A DNA stretch of 64,000 nt, taken from Chamaecrista fasciculata (taxonomy: Eukaryota > Streptophyta > Magnoliopsida > Fabales > Fabaceae). The stretch spans positions 1,273 through 65,272 of the forward strand of contig QANZ01000640.1 in assembly GCA_003254925.1 (NCBI GenBank), given 5' to 3'. The notes under the pieces were generated by a model, which was given only the letters and a program-made list of their open reading frames with translations, made no database searches and was not told the DNA's origin. A program made the translations under genes and the position numbers. Positions 60,970 through 64,000 of the stretch are shown here, piece by piece. Position 1 is the stretch's first letter; each line of letters opens with the position of its first letter.

Positions 60970-61864
60970 CTCAGTCCATCCAACATTAATTCACCCACCC
61001 CCAACTCTGTTCCTATTGTAAAATATTGTCCATTTATGTTTATCTATTGTCCAATATTTCTATTCTTTTTTCCAGTTGATCTATATTTGCACAAATCAGG
61101 ATAAATAAATAAATAATAGTTGTTATAAATTCATAGATACAGAACAATATTATGTAAAAGAATTTACAAGACTTCACCATACTCCAGCATATTAACATAT
61201 TTATTAGGTATGTTTTTAACAATAATAGTAAATAATAAATTAGTTAATAATAATAATAACTACCATTAAAGCTTCCTGGTAATTGATGGGGACACATAAT
61301 ATGATTATACCCTAGAGTTTATTTGATCCGATGATTGTCTTACAGTACTAGTTATCGAGCTGGGTAAAGAACTAATAATGCAAGTTTGGGCTTCCTGTTA
61401 TGTATAACAGTACTAATCGATTCGTAATTCATTTCAGTATTCACATTCTAATCCAACTAAATTTCTTAACATAAAATGAAAAAATATCCCAACAATGATT
61501 AACATTCAAGAAACTGCCCGCTTCACTTGAGAACGCTATGAGAGGTTTTGGAAAAACCAGGTAAAGAAACTTCTAAAAAAAAAGAGCCTATAATTAATTT
61601 TTTTTCCTCAAAACTTGAAAGGTTGAAAAAGAAAAAGATGCAAATGAGCATGATGGCATTTGCAACCGTTTGTTCCATTGGACTCAATTGCTCACATTTT
61701 AAGGCAAAATTTCAGCAAAGGCCCAAACCCTATATCTTCATTCTCTGTTCACCACCATACCCAACATCATTTGAACCAGCAATAACGCCAAAGGATGAAA
61801 ATTGAATTCCCCTTAAAGAAGAAGACGACGTGTGAGTGACCTTATAATAATACCCTTTAAGAAA
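60970..61864. other. Convergent intergenic DNA
   Basis: Lies between the GT47 stop and the stop of the minus-strand coiled-coil gene. AT-rich, with UTR ends expected from both sides. The 85-codon plus frame at 61548-61805 has no domain and is not supported. Confidence 0.4.
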
Positions 61865-64000
61865 TCAAGTGTGGTTAAACCAGGGTCCAGCTGCACCGTT
61901 GACATGGCCATTGCTGTGGATGCCTACACCATTAGGGACAAGTGATGGAGGGTGTCCTACAGGTAGTGGTGGGGAAGCAGAGGGATATAAGCCATGGGTG
62001 TGTGGGAGGGCATGTGGACTCACAAGAGGGCTGCCAGCTGGACTCCCTTTTAGCTGTTGAAGGGCACGGATTTGCCTCAACCCTTCTTCATGGATACGAG
62101 ACAGTGTTTCCAATTCTTTCATTGATAGAGCATCCAGACCAGCACCGTATAGAGGAGCATGCCGTGACATTTCCTCCTGAAGAGAAACCTCCAGTGTGTG
62201 GATATATTGCTGCACAAGGAAACCACACGTTGAAGTTCAAAGATTTTCCAGGGAATCATATATCACTTAAAATAATGGGAAAATAGACAAGATGATATCA
62301 AACAATTTGGCCCCTAGAATGTGTAACACTTGATTATTTAGTCCCCTGAAAACCCTTACTAAACAGCTTATATGAAAGGGGGACCAGGGAATTCAGCACT
62401 TCCAGGGACTGACTTTGGTGGAGTTATAAAATCATAAACTAAACAGTTGAAGAATGTAGAAATAGTTAATATAATCCAAAATCAGTCATTTGTTCATTAT
62501 ATTATTCAACATTCTCATAAAACTGTCATAACGAACCTGGCAAGCCTGTAATTTTGATTCCATGCCATCAATATATGCCTCACACCTAACAACCTGCTCT
62601 TCCTTCTCCCGCTTTTCTTCCTCAGTTTGCCCAACTGTTTGCGTCAATCTACGAACTTCATCCTCAAGTGATTTCCGTATTTCTTCCCGTGTCACAGTTT
62701 CTGTTGCATATCTTTTTAGCTCTTCGTCAAATCTCTTCCGTGCAGCTTCGGCACTCTTCAGCCTTTCAGCAAGTGCATTTTTCTCTTTGACTACTTTCTG
62801 TACATTATAAAAATGAACATTAATTTAAGACAACCTCAGTAGACAATAACAATAATTCAGCCACAAGAGTATGGTCTAACACAGTATAAATTTGGGACAT
62901 CATTAATAATAACAGCACCTCCTACACAAGATGCATGTTCAGGAAAGATTCAAGCATGATCAGTCCTGCAGAGTAACGTTTACTAGACAGCATTTAACAT
63001 TTTAGCATACCGTACTACCTTTCATTTCTCCAATAATTTCGAAATATAGTTATCCAATCATGATACGAATCCACACTCAAGAAGCTAGGATTTGAAGTAC
63101 GAATTGTAATTAATATCAAATTGTATGATTTACAAACACAAGAAAAAATAACGTGTATCCAACATAAACAAAATACTTAAGAATTTAAGAATTAACATAA
63201 GATTTCAGCATAAGTCTTGCAAGGTCAAGACAAGTCGTCCTAAGCTCATATATAAAGAACTCACAAGAAATTTCCAACCTTCCATAGGTTTCAGCACTAT
63301 TTTGCCAAATACCACACTGCATTTTACTTATTTCAACTTGAAAAATATTTTTAAAAATATAAAAAGAATAAAAAAGGTCGTCCAAATCATGGTATCTTTC
63401 TCCTTGTTGGGTTGTGCAGGTTTTTCTCAACCCAACTTTATGACCTGAGCAAACTCACAAAAAAAAAAAAAAAAGGTAGCAGAAACACAGGAACCACACA
63501 AAATTACATTTTCCAGTGTGACACATAATTCTAGAAACTTTCTGACCAATTTCAGCCACCAGACGATGTGATAATTGAATCAGTTTTTTTCTCGAATTGA
63601 GACAAACCACCAATTTGATAACCATGTTTAGTAATTAGAAATTTTATTATAGTACCTTTAACTCGTTGCCTTTCCGGGACTTCAGGTATGAGAGTTGTGT
63701 CTCTGCATCATGCAGACGGTCCTGAAAAGCTTTCTTCTCAGCAGAGAGCCTTGCTATTTCATCATCCCGCTCTGAGCGAAGCCACTCAAGCTGATTCTCA
63801 ACTTCTTGGATTTGTTCTTGTAGCTCTTTTTTCTCCCGAGCAAACCGATCCATCTCAGCCCTCATTTCAGACTGTCAAACCATGCAATACATCAGACCCA
63901 AAATTCTCCACTGGCAATTAAATACAGGAGATAAAACCTTGTATAAAAGTAAATTAAGACATAAGGAAACCTTGAGACGGTTGTTTGCGGCCTCAGATTC
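61865..64000 (-). CDS. Coiled-coil protein, C-terminal part (gene runs off the window)
   Basis: Four exons are visible in coding order (63971-64000 and beyond, 63656-63871, 62537-62797, 61865-62209), giving the last 283 residues. The first three encode a highly charged, almost continuous coiled coil (MDRFAREKKELQEQIQEVEN, LSAEKKAFQDRLHDAETQL, VTREEIRKSLEDEVRRLTQ). The last exon has a conserved helical motif (LSMKELETLSRIHEEGLRQI) followed by a Pro/Gly/His/Asn-rich tail (SPAGSPLVSPHALPHTHG to GPWFNHT). I recognise the tail as typical of a conserved plant family but cannot name it with confidence. The N-terminal part needed for that lies beyond 64000. A scaffold or vesicle-related role is possible but not shown. 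Confidence 0.8.

Noticed and set aside
1-64000. CRISPR array, operon-like or phage-like system
   Set aside because: The repeats seen are transposon arms and microsatellites; gene structure is plant nuclear throughout.

Overview
The window is nuclear DNA of a flowering plant, very probably a eudicot. It is AT-rich, the genes are split by GT-AG introns, and the products are plant-type proteins (CENH3, a CLMP1/PHOX-type TPR-PB1 protein, SYT5, GT47 and GT31 glycosyltransferases, an organellar CysRS). MITEs, Mutator-like, CACTA, hAT and Helitron debris fill the gaps. Species was not determined. Two single unresolved bases (n) occur at 3489 and 13139. Nothing bacterial, no CRISPR array, and no rRNA or tRNA gene was seen.

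Layout. Bases 1-14.4 kb hold no host gene I can support. They carry a Helitron remnant, a complete-looking non-autonomous CACTA element (1949-5243, AAT target duplication), a hAT MITE (6692-7321), several fold-back MITEs, and a nested Mutator-like nest (about 11.26-13.54 kb) that has captured part of a WD40 gene. From 14.5 kb the window is gene-rich. MICU (+, 14528-17516), the CLMP1-like gene (+, 18999-21298) and MEMO (+, 22793-25919) are followed by a minus-strand block: organellar cysteinyl-tRNA synthetase (26645-30538), a GT31 beta-1,3-galactosyltransferase (32343-35852), the centromeric histone CENH3 (38723-42469), an SLC35F5-like/EamA transporter (44413-47789), an intronless ARM-repeat gene (49821-50936) and synaptotagmin-5 (51479-54329). 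A transposon-rich gap with two abutting Helitrons (56975-57674) separates SYT5 from a plus-strand GT47 exostosin-family gene (58071-60969). The window ends inside a minus-strand coiled-coil gene (61865 to beyond 64000).

The genes are unrelated housekeeping and membrane-biology loci and do not form a pathway. Exon structures were assembled by hand. In every complete gene the summed exon length is a multiple of three and the joined frame reads through without a stop, so the models are internally consistent, but UTR ends are mostly not defined. The points most worth a second look are the head-to-tail Helitron pair with no host DNA between copies, the Mutator-like nest carrying a JINGUBANG-type WD40 fragment, the CENH3 locus whose two 3' introns are swollen by transposon debris, and a family of 'tttggtccc' Mutator-like MITEs with 9-10 bp target duplications, one of them inside a GT47 intron. 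I did not find a plausible new biological system.
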